Below, in pieces: positions 50,186-60,330 of a stretch of DNA of 64,000 nucleotides. The notes below the pieces were generated by a model. It was not told where the DNA came from. It worked only from the letters and a program-made list of their open reading frames with translations, and made no database searches. The position numbers and the translations under genes are program-made. Source of the stretch: an uncultured Prevotellaceae bacterium (GTDB lineage Bacteria; Bacteroidota; Bacteroidia; Bacteroidales; Bacteroidaceae); contig CACWWZ010000005.1 in assembly GCA_902764705.1 (NCBI GenBank), positions 56,413 to 120,412 on the forward strand, given 5' to 3'. Numbering within the stretch: position 1 is the stretch's first letter; each line of letters opens with the position of its first letter.

Positions 50186-51749
50186 AAAAATAGTGTGTGC
50201 AGCGATTTTGTCGCTGCAAATATTATCTGCCTCTGCCCAAATGACCATCCGCATGGGTGAGGACTCTCCCCTGCGAAAACTGCAGATTGCCGAAATGGCT
50301 ATTACCAATCTCTATGTCGATTCTGTCAACGAGGATAAACTCGTTGAGGACGGCATTCGTGGCATGATAGAGAAACTGGACCCTCACTCCACCTATCTGA
50401 CGGCTAAGGAGGTTAAGGAAGCCAATGAGCCTCTGCAGGGTAATTTCGAAGGCATTGGTGTGCAGTTCAATATGGTTGAGGATACGCTCCTCGTCATTCA
50501 GACCGTCTCCAACGGCCCTTCTGAACGTGTGGGCATTTTGGCTGGCGACCGTATCGTCAGCGTCAATGATACCGCCATTGCAGGTGTTAAGATGTCGAAA
50601 GAGGAGATTATGAAGCGTCTGCGTGGGCCTAAGGGAACGATCGCCATGCTGGGTGTCGTCCGTCGGGGCATACAGGACCAGCTGACATTCAAGGTGATTC
50701 GTGACAAGATTCCCGTTCATACGATTGATGCCGCATATATGGTACGTCCCAAGGTGGGCTATATCCGTATTGGTAATTTTGGTGCTACCACGCACGACGA
50801 GTTCTGCGAGAGCATGAAGAAACTGCAGAAGGAAGGCATGCAGTCGCTCATCCTCGACCTGCAGGAGAACGGGGGAGGATACCTCCATGCTGCCGTGCAG
50901 ATCGCTGAGGAATTCTTGCAGCAGAACGACCTCGTTGTCTATACCGAAGGACGACGTATCCAGCGTTCAGAATACAAAGCCAAGGGTGGGGGACTCTTCA
51001 CCAAGGGCAAGGTCATCGTGCTCGTCGACAGCTATACGGCCTCTGCGGCAGAGATTGTCTCTGGTGCCATTCAGGATCACGATCGTGGCATAGTCGTCGG
51101 ACGCAGGACCTTTGGCAAGGGCCTTGTCCAGCGACCCATCGATTTGCCAGACGGTTCTATGATCCGTCTGACTGTTGCCCATTATTATACTCCCTCAGGA
51201 CGTTGCATCCAGAAACCGTATGAGAAGGGTAATAAAAAGGATTATTCTGAGGACATGCTGCATCGTCTGAAGAGTGGTGAACTGATGAGTGCCGACAGTG
51301 TCCACTTTGCCGACTCGCTGAAGTACTATACGCTGAAGAAACATCGCGTCGTCTATGGCGGAGGAGGCATCATGCCCGACGAGTTCGTGCCCCTCGATAC
51401 GACTAGATATACGCGATTCCATCGAGAACTGGCTGCCAAGTCGGTCATAATAGATGCTAACCTGCATTATGTCGACCAGCATCGTAAATCGTTGCAGCAG
51501 GAGTATCAGACTTTCGAAGCTTATCGCGAGCGCTTCGAGGTGCCTCAGAGTGTCATTGACGATATCATGGCTGAGGCTGAGAAGAAGAATATCAAGCCAA
51601 AAGACGAGGCAGAGCGCCTGAGCACACTGCCTTATCTGCGTCTTCAGTTGAAAGCACTCATTGCCCGTGACCTGTGGGGCATGAACGAATACTATTACAT
51701 TATGGGCAAAACCAACGATGCACTGACGAAGGCGTTAAGCCTCCTTTAG
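50178..51749 (+). CDS. Carboxy-terminal processing protease, S41 family
   Basis: 523 residues. A signal peptide ([19 protein letters not shown]), a PDZ domain ([40 protein letters not shown]) and the S41 core with nucleophile in [17 protein letters not shown] and lysine in [19 protein letters not shown]. It works in the periplasm on protein C-termini. The ATG at 50178 overlaps the end of parE. Its 3' end overlaps the convergent flavoprotein gene by 15 bases. Confidence 0.92.
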   Translation: MNKKIVCAAILSLQILSASAQMTIRMGEDSPLRKLQIAEMAITNLYVDSVNEDKLVEDGIRGMIEKLDPHSTYLTAKEVKEANEPLQGNFEGIGVQFNMVEDTLLVIQTVSNGPSERVGILAGDRIVSVNDTAIAGVKMSKEEIMKRLRGPKGTIAMLGVVRRGIQDQLTFKVIRDKIPVHTIDAAYMVRPKVGYIRIGNFGATTHDEFCESMKKLQKEGMQSLILDLQENGGGYLHAAVQIAEEFLQQNDLVVYTEGRRIQRSEYKAKGGGLFTKGKVIVLVDSYTASAAEIVSGAIQDHDRGIVVGRRTFGKGLVQRPIDLPDGSMIRLTVAHYYTPSGRCIQKPYEKGNKKDYSEDMLHRLKSGELMSADSVHFADSLKYYTLKKHRVVYGGGGIMPDEFVPLDTTRYTRFHRELAAKSVIIDANLHYVDQHRKSLQQEYQTFEAYRERFEVPQSVIDDIMAEAEKKNIKPKDEAERLSTLPYLRLQLKALIARDLWGMNEYYYIMGKTNDALTKALSLL

Positions 51750-52916
51750 CCGTTCAGCCATCGCACGTCCCAGAGCCTCGCATGCTGCCTTTGTTTCAGC
51801 GGTGAGGCTCTGTTTGATTTCTACAGGTTCACCGACTGCTTCGTAGTGCAGCTGCTCGTCGTTCCATTTCTGAATCTCTGCTACTGCCTTCGAAGCCCAT
51901 CCGTAAGAGCCGAACCAGCCCAGCAGGTGGTTCTTGATGTCCTTGCCTGCCAACTCCGAGAGCAGCACGTCCATCTCGTGATACAGGGCGGTATTGTACG
52001 TTGGTGCTCCTACGATGAGGCCCTTATAGCGGAACACGTCGCGAATGATATATGAATGGTGGGTCTTTGACACGTTGTATACCACGATATTCTTCACCCC
52101 GGCCTCTGAGGCCGCACGGGCAATGACCTCTGCAGCACGTTCCGTATTGCCGTACATTGTACCATAGCAGATTACCAGTCCGGGCTCCGTCTCGTATTTC
52201 GACATGCGGTCGTATTCGCCTATCACCTTGTCGATATATTGGTGCCAGACAGGACCATGCGTGGCACAGATGTAGTCCAGCTTGACGCCGGCCAGCTTCT
52301 TCAGGGCGTTCTGTACGGGTGTGCCGTATTTGCCCACAATGTTCGAATAGTAGCGAACCATCTCCAGCCAGAAGGTGTCGCAGTTGATCTGCTCGTCAAT
52401 GATGCCACCGTTCAGGGCCCCAAAGCAGCCAAAGGCATCGCCGCTGAACAGCGTGGTGCCACACAGCGTCACCATCGTCTCCGGCCAGTGTACCATGGGG
52501 GTCAGCACGAAGTTCAGCGTCTGCTTGCCAAGTGCGATGGAATCGCCGTTTTTCACTTCTACCGTATCCTTGGTGATGCCGTAAAAGCCCTCCATCATCT
52601 GGAAGGTCTTCTTGTTGCCCACAATCTGAATCTCCGGGTAGAATTTCTTGACGAGGGCGATGCTTCCGCTGTGGTCGGGTTCCATGTGATTGATGACCAG
52701 ATAGTCCACCTTGCGGTCGCCAATGACCTCGCGGATGTGTTCCAAATACTGTGTGAAGAAGTCAACCTCGACGGTGTCAATCAGACAAACCTTCTCGTCG
52801 TCGATGAGATACGAGTTGTAGCTGACGCCATTAGGTAGGGGCCACAACCCTTCGAATAACGACTTGTTTCTGTCGTTAACGCCTACGTAATAGATGTTTT
52901 CAGTAATCTTTTGCAT
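51735..52916 (-). CDS. A-type flavoprotein (FprA/flavorubredoxin-like, diiron)
   Basis: 393 residues. An N-terminal metallo-beta-lactamase-like diiron domain (VINHMEPDHSGSIALVKKFYP, MVHWPETMVTL, SGDAFGCFG, CATHGPVW) is joined to a flavodoxin domain (GLVICYGTMYGNTERAAEVIARAA). Such proteins reduce oxygen or nitric oxide and protect anaerobes. It stands alone on the minus strand. The electron donor (rubredoxin or NADH oxidoreductase) is not in the window. Confidence 0.92.
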   Translation of the reverse strand: MQKITENIYYVGVNDRNKSLFEGLWPLPNGVSYNSYLIDDEKVCLIDTVEVDFFTQYLEHIREVIGDRKVDYLVINHMEPDHSGSIALVKKFYPEIQIVGNKKTFQMMEGFYGITKDTVEVKNGDSIALGKQTLNFVLTPMVHWPETMVTLCGTTLFSGDAFGCFGALNGGIIDEQINCDTFWLEMVRYYSNIVGKYGTPVQNALKKLAGVKLDYICATHGPVWHQYIDKVIGEYDRMSKYETEPGLVICYGTMYGNTERAAEVIARAASEAGVKNIVVYNVSKTHHSYIIRDVFRYKGLIVGAPTYNTALYHEMDVLLSELAGKDIKNHLLGWFGSYGWASKAVAEIQKWNDEQLHYEAVGEPVEIKQSLTAETKAACEALGRAMAERLKEA

Positions 52917-52962
52917 AATAATATATCTTTAAGTTTCGTATTTGCTCAACTCCTTTATCTTA

Positions 52963-53916
52963 TTACTCCTCTTCTACTTGCTCCAATTCTTCCTTCCGGG
53001 CTGCTCCGAATTCGGGCGACACGTAATTGTAGAGACTGCGGCAGACCTCAGCGGAGAACTTCGTACCCTGTTCTACGATACTGTCCCATTGGCTCTCGCT
53101 GAGTCCTTCTTCCAGCTGACTGCGTGTAATGCCGTTCAACAGCAGGCCATAGAGGAATCCCGCATTGAAATTGTCGCCAGCTCCAATCGTGCTCACCGTC
53201 TCTGTCTTGTCAACAGGGTACTGCTTTTTCAGTCCGTTATCGGCAAACAACTGGATGGGTAATGCTGCGTTTGTATAAATGAATTTCTTCGTGTAGAACA
53301 TAATCTCCGAACGGTAAACCTGTTCGGCATCGTTCTTCTTGAAGAGTATCTCGAAGTCTTCTGCCGAACCGCGCACAATGTCGGCCAGCTCGAAGTTCTC
53401 CAGTAGGTTGGGCGTCAGCTTCATCACCTCGTATTGGTGTGACGCACGGAAATTAACGTCGTAATACAGAATGGCTCCATGTTCGCGGGCATAGTCCAAA
53501 AAGCCCTTTACCTGCGGACGGATAACGGGGTTTATGGCATAATACGAACCGAAAAGCACGATGTCGTCTTCATTAATCTCAGGAAATGTAAAGTCCAGCC
53601 TGTCGTGGGGATGGTCTTTGTAGAAGATGTAGTCCGCATCGTTCTGCTCGTTCAGAAAAGCCAGCGACAAAGGCGATTTGGAGTCCGGATAGACGCTGAC
53701 GCTGTCTGCCTCGCAGCCATTGTCCTTCAGAAACTGGATAATCATCTGTCCTACGCGGTCATTGCCTGTTTCGCTGATGAAACTTGTTTTGACACCTGCT
53801 CTGCTGAGCGAGATGATGGCATTGAATGTCGACCCTCCCGGCACAGCCTGAATGGGCTGGTCGTTACGGAAGATGATATCGAGCACAGTCTCGCCGATTC
53901 CTATTATTTTTCGCAT
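52963..53916 (-). CDS. PfkB-family carbohydrate kinase (fructokinase-like)
   Basis: 317 residues. It starts IIGIGETVLDIIFRNDQPIQAVPGGSTFNAIISLSRAG and ends with the catalytic GAGDNFNAGFLYGLLLNGI, both PfkB signatures. It phosphorylates a sugar; fructose is the likely guess but not proved. It has its own promoter (-7 box at 53933-53941) and no obvious sugar partner next to it. Confidence 0.88.
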   Translation of the reverse strand: MRKIIGIGETVLDIIFRNDQPIQAVPGGSTFNAIISLSRAGVKTSFISETGNDRVGQMIIQFLKDNGCEADSVSVYPDSKSPLSLAFLNEQNDADYIFYKDHPHDRLDFTFPEINEDDIVLFGSYYAINPVIRPQVKGFLDYAREHGAILYYDVNFRASHQYEVMKLTPNLLENFELADIVRGSAEDFEILFKKNDAEQVYRSEIMFYTKKFIYTNAALPIQLFADNGLKKQYPVDKTETVSTIGAGDNFNAGFLYGLLLNGITRSQLEEGLSESQWDSIVEQGTKFSAEVCRSLYNYVSPEFGAARKEELEQVEEE

Positions 53917-53932
53917 TTTATTAGAATTTTCT

Positions 53933-53941
53933 GCAAAGATA
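53933..53941 (-). promoter_or_regulatory. -7 box of the PfkB kinase promoter
   Basis: TATCTTTGC on the minus strand, 17 bases before the ATG. Confidence 0.6.
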
Positions 53942-53949
53942 CAAATAAA

Positions 53950-53979
53950 TTAAGAATTAAGAATTAAGAATTAAGAAAT
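53950..53979. repeat. TTAAGAA simple repeat between PfkB and M16 genes
   Basis: Four copies of TTAAGAA in the divergent promoter region, close to where the two -33 regions would lie. Confidence 0.7.
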
Positions 53980-53985
53980 ATTTCG

Positions 53986-53994
53986 TACTTTTGC
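53986..53994 (+). promoter_or_regulatory. -7 box of the M16 peptidase promoter
   Basis: TACTTTTGC, 7 bases before the ATG; nearly leaderless. Confidence 0.55.
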
Positions 53995-54001
53995 GGCCGA
54001 A

Positions 54002-55234
54002 ATGGCAAATTATCATGTTACAACGCTCGCAAATGGCCTTCGCGTCATCCATCTGCCGTCAGCATCTCCGGTGGTCTACTGCGGCATAGGCATCAATGCC
54101 GGAGCCCGTCACGAGGCTCTTGGCGAGGAAGGACTGGCTCACTTTTGTGAACACACGACGTTCAAAGGGACGCGTCGTCGCTCAGCCCTGCAGATTCTCA
54201 ATAGTCTGGAGAGTGTAGGAGGCGACCTCAATGCCTTTACCAACAAGGAAGATACCGTGTTCTATGCGGCCATTCAACGCGAACATTTTTCACGTGCTGT
54301 CGACTTGCTTTGCGATATTGTCTTCTGCAGCGAATATCCCCAGCACGAGATTGAGCGTGAGATTGACGTCATCTGCGACGAGATTGAGAGCTACAACGAC
54401 TCGCCGGCAGAACTGATCTACGACGAGTTCGAAAATCTTATCTTCCAAGGGCATCCCTTGGGGCATAACATTCTGGGCACACGTCAGCAGGTGCAACAGT
54501 TCACCTCCCTCGATGCCCAACGGTTCACCCAGCGCTACTACCGTCCCGACAATGCCATCTTTTTCGTCTATGGCGACATTGATTTTTCACGGTTGGTGAA
54601 AAATTTGGAGGTGAGAAGTGAGAGGTTAGAGGTAAGAGAATACCCTCGCCCTCACTCTCTGCCACAAGACATTTCTCTCACCTCTCACCCCTCACCCCTT
54701 ACCACCGAGAATACCCACCATCAGGCCCACGTCATGCTGGGTGTCCAGACCTTCAGCTACGACGATCCACGTCGCATGCCGCTCTTCTTGCTGAACAATA
54801 TGTTGGGTGGTCCTGGCATGAATGCCCGCCTGAACCTCTCGCTGCGCGAACGCAACGGATTGGTATATACCGTCGAGAGCACACAGGTCAGCTATAGTGA
54901 TACGGGTTGCTGGAGTGTCTATTTCGGGTGCGACCATCACGATGTGAAACGTTGCCTGCGACTGGTGCATCGCGAACTGGACCGACTCATGCAACATCCT
55001 CTGTCCGAACGACTGTTGCAAGCTGCCAAGCGACAGTTGATGGGGCAGCTCGCCATAGCCTGCGACAATCGCGAACAGTTTGCACTCGACTTTGCCAAAC
55101 ATTTCCTGCATTATGGCCACGAACGCAGCATCGCCGAGTTGCTGCTCCGCATCGATGCCATCACTTCGACACAAATCCAAGATGTCGCACAACAGCTCTT
55201 TGCACCCGAAAAATTGCAGCTCCTCATGCTCTGA
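54002..55234 (+). CDS. M16-family zinc peptidase (processing-peptidase type)
   Basis: 410 residues, with no clear signal peptide. The inverted zinc motif is in EEGLAHFCEHTTFKGTRRR (HFCEH) with the third ligand in EIDVICDEIESYND. The C-terminal half is the inactive-lobe type (MPLFLLNNMLGGPGMNARLNLSLRERNGLVYTVES). A 31-residue insertion between the lobes (EVRSERLEVREYPRPHSLPQ and on) is encoded by inverted GTGAGAG-type repeats. It is probably a cytoplasmic or periplasmic oligopeptide peptidase. Confidence 0.9.
   Translation: MANYHVTTLANGLRVIHLPSASPVVYCGIGINAGARHEALGEEGLAHFCEHTTFKGTRRRSALQILNSLESVGGDLNAFTNKEDTVFYAAIQREHFSRAVDLLCDIVFCSEYPQHEIEREIDVICDEIESYNDSPAELIYDEFENLIFQGHPLGHNILGTRQQVQQFTSLDAQRFTQRYYRPDNAIFFVYGDIDFSRLVKNLEVRSERLEVREYPRPHSLPQDISLTSHPSPLTTENTHHQAHVMLGVQTFSYDDPRRMPLFLLNNMLGGPGMNARLNLSLRERNGLVYTVESTQVSYSDTGCWSVYFGCDHHDVKRCLRLVHRELDRLMQHPLSERLLQAAKRQLMGQLAIACDNREQFALDFAKHFLHYGHERSIAELLLRIDAITSTQIQDVAQQLFAPEKLQLLML
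54608..54701. repeat. Inverted GAGGTGAGA / TCTCACCTC repeats inside the M16 gene
   Basis: A purine-rich tandem (GAGGTGAGAAGTGAGAGG) is followed after about 35 bases by its pyrimidine-rich inverse (CTCTCACCTCTCACCCCTCA). All of it is translated in the inter-lobe linker. Confidence 0.7.
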
Positions 55235-55290
55235 TTTCATAAAAAACAATAATATTTAAGAAAAAATTCGTTTCTTTATATAATAATGTG

Positions 55291-55299
55291 TACCTTCGC
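55291..55299 (+). promoter_or_regulatory. -7 box of the pnp promoter
   Basis: TACCTTCGC, 57 bases before the pnp ATG. Confidence 0.55.
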
Positions 55300-55356
55300 A
55301 TCCGATTTTGCGCAAAGGGCGCATATTTTTTTATTTTTAGATGTTTTATAAACAAG

Positions 55357-57744
55357 ATGAACGTAATTACAAAGACCATTCAATTGCCCGATGGAAGAAC
55401 CATCACAATTGAAACCGGGAAAGTGGCAAAGCAGGCCGACGGCAGCGTAATGCTGAAGATGAACAACACCGTGCTGCTGGCTACTGTTTGTGCCGCAAAA
55501 GATGCAGTTCCCGGAACAGATTTCATGCCTCTGCAGGTAGACTACAGAGAGCAGTATGCCGCCGCAGGGCGTTTCCCCGGTGGTTTCACCAAGCGCGAGG
55601 GTAAAGCCTCGGACAACGAGATTCTGACTAGTCGTCTGGTCGACCGTGTGCTCCGTCCCCTGTTCCCCTCCAACTATCACGCAGAAGTTTTTGTCAACGT
55701 AATGCTGTTCAGCGCCGATGGTGTTGACCAGCCCGATGCTTTGGCAGGTTTTGCTGCATCAGCTGCGCTGGCATGTTCAGATATCCCCTTCGAGTGCCCC
55801 ATCTCTGAGGTTCGCGTAGCCCGCATCAATGGCGAGTATGTCATCGATCCTACCTTCGAGCAGATGAAGGAGGCCGATATGGACATCATGGTCGGTGCCT
55901 CTGCCGAGAACATCATGATGGTGGAAGGCGAGATGAAGGAAGTTAGCGAGCAGGATCTGCTCGGTGCCCTGAAGGCCGCTATGGACGCCATCAAGCCCAT
56001 GTGTGAGCTGCAGGTTGAGCTGAGCAAGGAGCTCGGTAAAGATGTCAAGCGCGAGTACGACCACGAGATCAACGACGAGGCTTTGCGCGAGCGCATGAAC
56101 AAGGAGCTCTATCAGCCCGCCTACGACATTACCAAGCAGGCACTGCCCAAGCAGGATCGTGCTGATGCCTTCGAGAAGATCCTGACCGACTTCAAGGAGA
56201 AATTCTTCGCAGAGCGCAAGGCTGCCGCTGAAGCAGCCGCAGCCGCAGGTACTGAGCTCGATGGTTCTGCCGTCGAAATCAGCGACGACGAATACGACGC
56301 TATGATGGACCGCTACTATCACGATGTAGAGCGCGACGCTATGCGCCGTTGCATCCTCGACGAGGGCATCCGTCTCGATGGTCGTAAGACCACCGACATC
56401 CGCCCCATCTGGTGCGAGGTTTCTCCGCTGCCCATGCCTCACGGAAGCTCTATCTTCACCCGTGGTGAGACGCAGTCTCTGACCACCGTGACCTTGGGTA
56501 CCAAGCTCGACGAGAAGCTCGTTGACGATGTGCTCGACAAGAGCTACCAGCGTTTCCTGCTGCACTACAACTTCCCCCCGTTCTGCACGGGTGAGGCTAA
56601 GGCACAGCGTGGCGTAGGTCGTCGTGAGATTGGTCACGGACACTTGGCTTGGCGCGGTCTGAAGGAGATGATTCCTGCCGACTTCCCCTACACTGTACGT
56701 GTTGTTTCGCAGATTATGGAGTCTAACGGTTCTTCATCAATGGCTACCGTCTGCGCTGGTACGCTGGCTCTGATGGACGCTGGTGTTCCCATGAAGAAGC
56801 CCGTCTCGGGTATCGCTATGGGTCTGATTAAGAATCCCGGTGAAGACAAATACGCAGTTCTGAGCGATATCCTCGGTGACGAGGACCACTTGGGCGATAT
56901 GGACTTCAAGACCACTGGTACACGTGATGGTCTGACCGCTACCCAGATGGATATCAAGTGCGACGGTCTGTCGTTCGACATCCTCGAGAAGGCTCTCATG
57001 CAGGCTAAGGCTGGTCGTGAGCACATCCTGAAGTGCATCACCGATACCATCGCTGAGCCACGTCCTGAGCTGAAGCCACACGTTCCCCGCATCGAGGCCT
57101 TCGAGATTCCGAAGGAGTTCATTGGTGCTGTCATTGGCCCGGGCGGAAAAATCATCCAGCAGATGCAGGAAGATACCGGTGCTACTATCACCATCGACGA
57201 GGAAGATGGCGTTGGCAAGATTCAGGTTAGCGGTCCTAACAAGGAGGCTATCGATGCCGCTATCGCCAAGATCAAGGCTATCGTGGCTATCCCTGAGGTC
57301 GGCGAGGTTTACGAGGGTACCGTTCGCAGCATCATGCCTTACGGATGCTTCGTAGAGTTCATGCCGGGCAAGGATGGTCTGCTCCACATCTCTGAGATCG
57401 ACTGGAAGCGCCTCGAGACTGTCGAAGAGGCTGGCATCAAGGAGGGTGACAAGATTCAGGTGAAGCTCCTCGAAATCGACCCCAAGACTGGTAAGTTCAA
57501 GCTCTCTCACCGTGTGCTCATCGAGAAGCCTGAGGGCTATCAGGAGCGTCCCGCACGTGAGCGCCGTGAGCGTCCCGAGCGTGGTGAGCGTCGCGATCGT
57601 GGTGAGCGTCGTGATCACAATAAAGAACGTCGTCCCCGTCCCGAGCGTGGCGAACACCGTGAGCGCAACGATGAATACCAGGCTCCCGCAGAGAATCACG
57701 AGCCCAAGGACTTCACCGACGAACTCGACAAGATGGACTTTTAA
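55357..57744 (+). CDS. pnp: Polyribonucleotide nucleotidyltransferase (PNPase)
   Basis: 3'-5' phosphorolytic RNA exonuclease; 795 residues. Two RNase PH domains (first: [29 protein letters not shown]; second: [32 protein letters not shown]), a KH domain ([25 protein letters not shown]) and an S1 domain ([33 protein letters not shown]). A C-terminal tail of about 75 residues is rich in Arg, Glu and Asp ([20 protein letters not shown]) and may bind RNA or a partner. The ATG at 55357 ([21 protein letters not shown]) is the family start. A terminator follows. Confidence 0.96.
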   Translation: MNVITKTIQLPDGRTITIETGKVAKQADGSVMLKMNNTVLLATVCAAKDAVPGTDFMPLQVDYREQYAAAGRFPGGFTKREGKASDNEILTSRLVDRVLRPLFPSNYHAEVFVNVMLFSADGVDQPDALAGFAASAALACSDIPFECPISEVRVARINGEYVIDPTFEQMKEADMDIMVGASAENIMMVEGEMKEVSEQDLLGALKAAMDAIKPMCELQVELSKELGKDVKREYDHEINDEALRERMNKELYQPAYDITKQALPKQDRADAFEKILTDFKEKFFAERKAAAEAAAAAGTELDGSAVEISDDEYDAMMDRYYHDVERDAMRRCILDEGIRLDGRKTTDIRPIWCEVSPLPMPHGSSIFTRGETQSLTTVTLGTKLDEKLVDDVLDKSYQRFLLHYNFPPFCTGEAKAQRGVGRREIGHGHLAWRGLKEMIPADFPYTVRVVSQIMESNGSSSMATVCAGTLALMDAGVPMKKPVSGIAMGLIKNPGEDKYAVLSDILGDEDHLGDMDFKTTGTRDGLTATQMDIKCDGLSFDILEKALMQAKAGREHILKCITDTIAEPRPELKPHVPRIEAFEIPKEFIGAVIGPGGKIIQQMQEDTGATITIDEEDGVGKIQVSGPNKEAIDAAIAKIKAIVAIPEVGEVYEGTVRSIMPYGCFVEFMPGKDGLLHISEIDWKRLETVEEAGIKEGDKIQVKLLEIDPKTGKFKLSHRVLIEKPEGYQERPARERRERPERGERRDRGERRDHNKERRPRPERGEHRERNDEYQAPAENHEPKDFTDELDKMDF

Positions 57745-57797
57745 TCAATTGAGAATTGACAATTGATAATTGAAAGTTAGTCTTACGTTATAACGAT

Positions 57798-57834
57798 AAA
57801 AGGTTCCGACCCATTGCGGCTGGAACCTTTTTCA
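57798..57834 (+). terminator. Rho-independent terminator after pnp
   Basis: Stem AAAAGGTTCC / GGAACCTTTT with a 14-base loop and a T-rich tail; it could serve both convergent genes. Confidence 0.8.
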
Positions 57835-57863
57835 TTTAACTTCCTCTTTAACTCTCCCTTTTC

Positions 57864-58727
57864 TTATACATTCCCCAAGTACACGTACTTCAGTCCTTCT
57901 TCGAGAGCCACTTGGCGGGCTTCCTTCAGAGTATGAAGGGGCGTGGGTGTCAGATGCTGCATCTTATAACGTGGAAAGAAACGGCTGAAGTGCAGGGGAT
58001 GGTCGGCAAGGCCGTTGTCAGCTATCCAACGGCACATTTCGCGAATCATCTGCATGTCGTCGTTGACGTTGGGGATGATAAGGTTGGTGAGTTCTATCCA
58101 TACACCAGCATCACGCATGGCGAGGATGGTGTCGAGCACGGGTTGCAAGTGGCCCCCGCTGATGCGCTGGTAGATGTCGTCGCTGAATGACTTCAAGTCG
58201 ATGTTGGCGGCATCGAGGAAGGGTAGGAGATCGGTCAGGGGCCCTTGACTGACGTAGCCCGCCGTGACGAGGATATTCCATAGTCCTGCCTCGTGGGCCA
58301 GACGGGCACAGTCGGTGACATATTCCAGATAGGTGAGGGGTTCGGTATAGGTGTAGGCAATGCCCGGACAGTGGTGCTGCAAGCAGAGGTCGACGACCTG
58401 CTCAGGGGTGAGGTCGTAGTGTCCCACTTCGTGTGGCGACACCTGCGAGATGTCGTGGTTCTGGCAGTTCATGCAGCGGAAGTTACACCCCGTGCAGGCT
58501 ATCGACAGACACGTGGTGCCGGGATGGAAATGGTAGAGCGGTTTCTTTTCGATGGGGTCGATGGCCAGCGAACAGGGCTTCCCATAGACCTCACTGACGA
58601 GCATGCCATTCTGATTCCTGCGACTGTGACAGAGACCCGTCTTGCCGTTGGCAATATGACAGTGATGCGGACAGAGCATGCACTCCACCCGCCCGTCGTC
58701 TAACCGCTGATAATACCTACACTCCAA
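57864..58727 (-). CDS. AmmeMemoRadiSam system radical SAM enzyme
   Basis: 287 residues. The radical SAM cluster motif is TGCNFRCMNCQNHDIS (Cx3Cx2C), and an additional N-terminal cysteine set is CMLCPHHCHIANGKTGLC. It resembles pyruvate formate-lyase activating enzymes but belongs to the group always found with Memo and AMMECR1 proteins. The start is TTG at 58727: an in-frame TAA lies four codons upstream and no ATG comes before the conserved region. It follows the Memo-AMMECR1 gene by 38 bases. The substrate is unknown in the field. Confidence 0.9.
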   Translation of the reverse strand: MECRYYQRLDDGRVECMLCPHHCHIANGKTGLCHSRRNQNGMLVSEVYGKPCSLAIDPIEKKPLYHFHPGTTCLSIACTGCNFRCMNCQNHDISQVSPHEVGHYDLTPEQVVDLCLQHHCPGIAYTYTEPLTYLEYVTDCARLAHEAGLWNILVTAGYVSQGPLTDLLPFLDAANIDLKSFSDDIYQRISGGHLQPVLDTILAMRDAGVWIELTNLIIPNVNDDMQMIREMCRWIADNGLADHPLHFSRFFPRYKMQHLTPTPLHTLKEARQVALEEGLKYVYLGNV

Positions 58728-58736
58728 AACTCTTAC

Positions 58737-58765
58737 CTCTTAATTCTTAATTCTTAACTCTTAAT
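58737..58765. repeat. TTCTTAA simple repeat between the radical SAM and Memo genes
   Basis: Units of TTCTTAA in series (TTCTTAATTCTTAACTCTTAA) in the short intergenic gap, complementary in kind to 53950-53979. Confidence 0.65.
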
Positions 58766-60298
58766 TTAGAACACTATTGCTTCGTATACGTATAGTTCTG
58801 CGTCGCGCCAGCCGTCCCAACCCAGTCCGGCCTTGTCCTGCGAACAATGGCCCACGAATTCTTCCTTGGTCCAGTTCACCTCGTCGGCAACCTGTGGCAG
58901 GAAGGTACCACTGCGATAGCCTTTCTTGATGTATATGCCGTGTTTGTGCAATTGGAACTCGTCGAGACTCTGTATGCGACGCATGGGGGTGAGTACGGAT
59001 ATCTCAATATCGAGGTCGTCGAGCTCATCATGCGTTACAGGCTGAAAACGTGGGTCTTCAAAGGCTGCAGCACGAGCCATCTCAGCCACAATCTCGTACA
59101 GGGGAACGTCCTCGCCAAAGTGTCCGATACAGCCACGCAGTCGACCCTGCTTGTGAAGGGAAACAAAAGCTCCGCATTTAGCTTTGAACTTTGATTTTTG
59201 AACATTGTTCGCAACGCCACACTCTCGGAGAGAGAACTTTATGATTGGTTTGCCGTCGAGAGAATCCTTAATGCTATTATACGCAATATCTTTCAGAGTT
59301 TTCTTCTCTTTATCAGAGAGCGAAAAAGTCTTTTCTTCACCTCGAAGTATGGCAAACGCATGATAGCCCACCACGCGGGTAGGGTCGTAGTTGTCGATGT
59401 CACCCGAGTTCTGATACAGCAGGTGCTTCACCTGATACTGGCTGTCCATCATCAGCATCAACGTTACGATGGCCAACTCGCCACAGGCACTCGTCGCCAG
59501 GTTGCGGATGCCACTGCGGGCATTGGCCTGAATGGTGGCAATGAACTGACTGACGTCGCCGCTCTCGATGGCTTTGCCCGTTTTGGCGTCCACCGCACAG
59601 GCATCGTCGTACGACGGATAGTGCGAGAAGTCGCTGCTGACGATAAAGAGGTTCTCGTCGGTGAAATACGGTTTCAGTGTCTCCGCAATCTGCTGCAGCT
59701 TCTGGAAGTCGTTGGTAGATATGATGATAGGTACGATGGGTGGCACTTCTTTAGTGGAGAGTGAAGAATGAAGAGTGAAGAATCTTTGCAGGAACGGCAG
59801 TTGCACCTCCAGACAATGCTCCCTGTCGTGCGCCTCCGGCCGATAGAAGAACACCCGATTTGTGTCATTCGTGCTATTCGTGTTCGTTAATAATACCGCC
59901 GTTTCGTGGTCCACCTTCACCTGCCCCAGCGGCGTTGCATAATAGTCCGCTTCCGTGTTCACCGATGCCCCGTCTAACCACTCGTGGTGGCTCGGTCCCA
60001 GCAGGAATATCCGCTTGTATTTCTGCTCAGGGTCAAGTCTCGCATAGGCCGATGCTGCCACGTTGCCCGAGAAATAATATCCTGCATGAGGCACAATCAG
60101 CGCCGCCACGTTATCGTAAGTCCCGTCGTTGGCATGTCGCGCCAACAGACTGTCCACCTCGTGGCTCAGTACCTGAGGATTGCCCTCGTAGAATCGTCCC
60201 GCCTGTGTCGCCGGTCTCACCGTTGGCACCGCCGTCTGTCCCTTACAGTTCATCATCATCGTCGTCGTTAGGATTAGTAATATCGTTTTGAATGTCAT
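58766..60298 (-). CDS. AmmeMemoRadiSam Memo-AMMECR1 fusion with an export-like N-terminus
   Basis: 510 residues. After an N-terminal hydrophobic stretch with a cysteine (ILLILTTTMMMNCKG, Cys18) comes a Memo domain (RPATQAGRFYEGNPQ, IVPHAGYYFSGNVAASAY, GPSHHEWLDGASV, EVQLPFLQRFF, SSDFSHYPSYDDA) with metal-binding histidines. The AMMECR1 domain (KCGAFVSLHKQGRLRGCIGHF, FEDPRFQPVTHDELDDLDIEISVLTP) completes the protein. The leader may be a weak lipoprotein signal; the residue before the Cys is Asn, not the usual Gly/Ala/Ser. A short stretch (FTLHSSLSTKE) is repeat-encoded. It is co-oriented with an S41 lipoprotein gene upstream. Confidence 0.9.
   Translation of the reverse strand: MTFKTILLILTTTMMMNCKGQTAVPTVRPATQAGRFYEGNPQVLSHEVDSLLARHANDGTYDNVAALIVPHAGYYFSGNVAASAYARLDPEQKYKRIFLLGPSHHEWLDGASVNTEADYYATPLGQVKVDHETAVLLTNTNSTNDTNRVFFYRPEAHDREHCLEVQLPFLQRFFTLHSSLSTKEVPPIVPIIISTNDFQKLQQIAETLKPYFTDENLFIVSSDFSHYPSYDDACAVDAKTGKAIESGDVSQFIATIQANARSGIRNLATSACGELAIVTLMLMMDSQYQVKHLLYQNSGDIDNYDPTRVVGYHAFAILRGEEKTFSLSDKEKKTLKDIAYNSIKDSLDGKPIIKFSLRECGVANNVQKSKFKAKCGAFVSLHKQGRLRGCIGHFGEDVPLYEIVAEMARAAAFEDPRFQPVTHDELDDLDIEISVLTPMRRIQSLDEFQLHKHGIYIKKGYRSGTFLPQVADEVNWTKEEFVGHCSQDKAGLGWDGWRDAELYVYEAIVF
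59756..59784. repeat. GTGAAGA simple repeat inside the Memo-AMMECR1 gene
   Basis: GAGAGTGAAGAATGAAGAGT and on; same unit type as at 45641 and in asnB. Confidence 0.6.
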
Positions 60299-60330
60299 AC
60301 TTTTTCACCACACTCCGGATATGTGAGTAG

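Noticed and set aside
56737-57699. Long open frames on the minus strand opposite pnp (up to 320 codons)
   Set aside because: The plus strand is unmistakably PNPase; the opposite frames are low-complexity and have no promoter.
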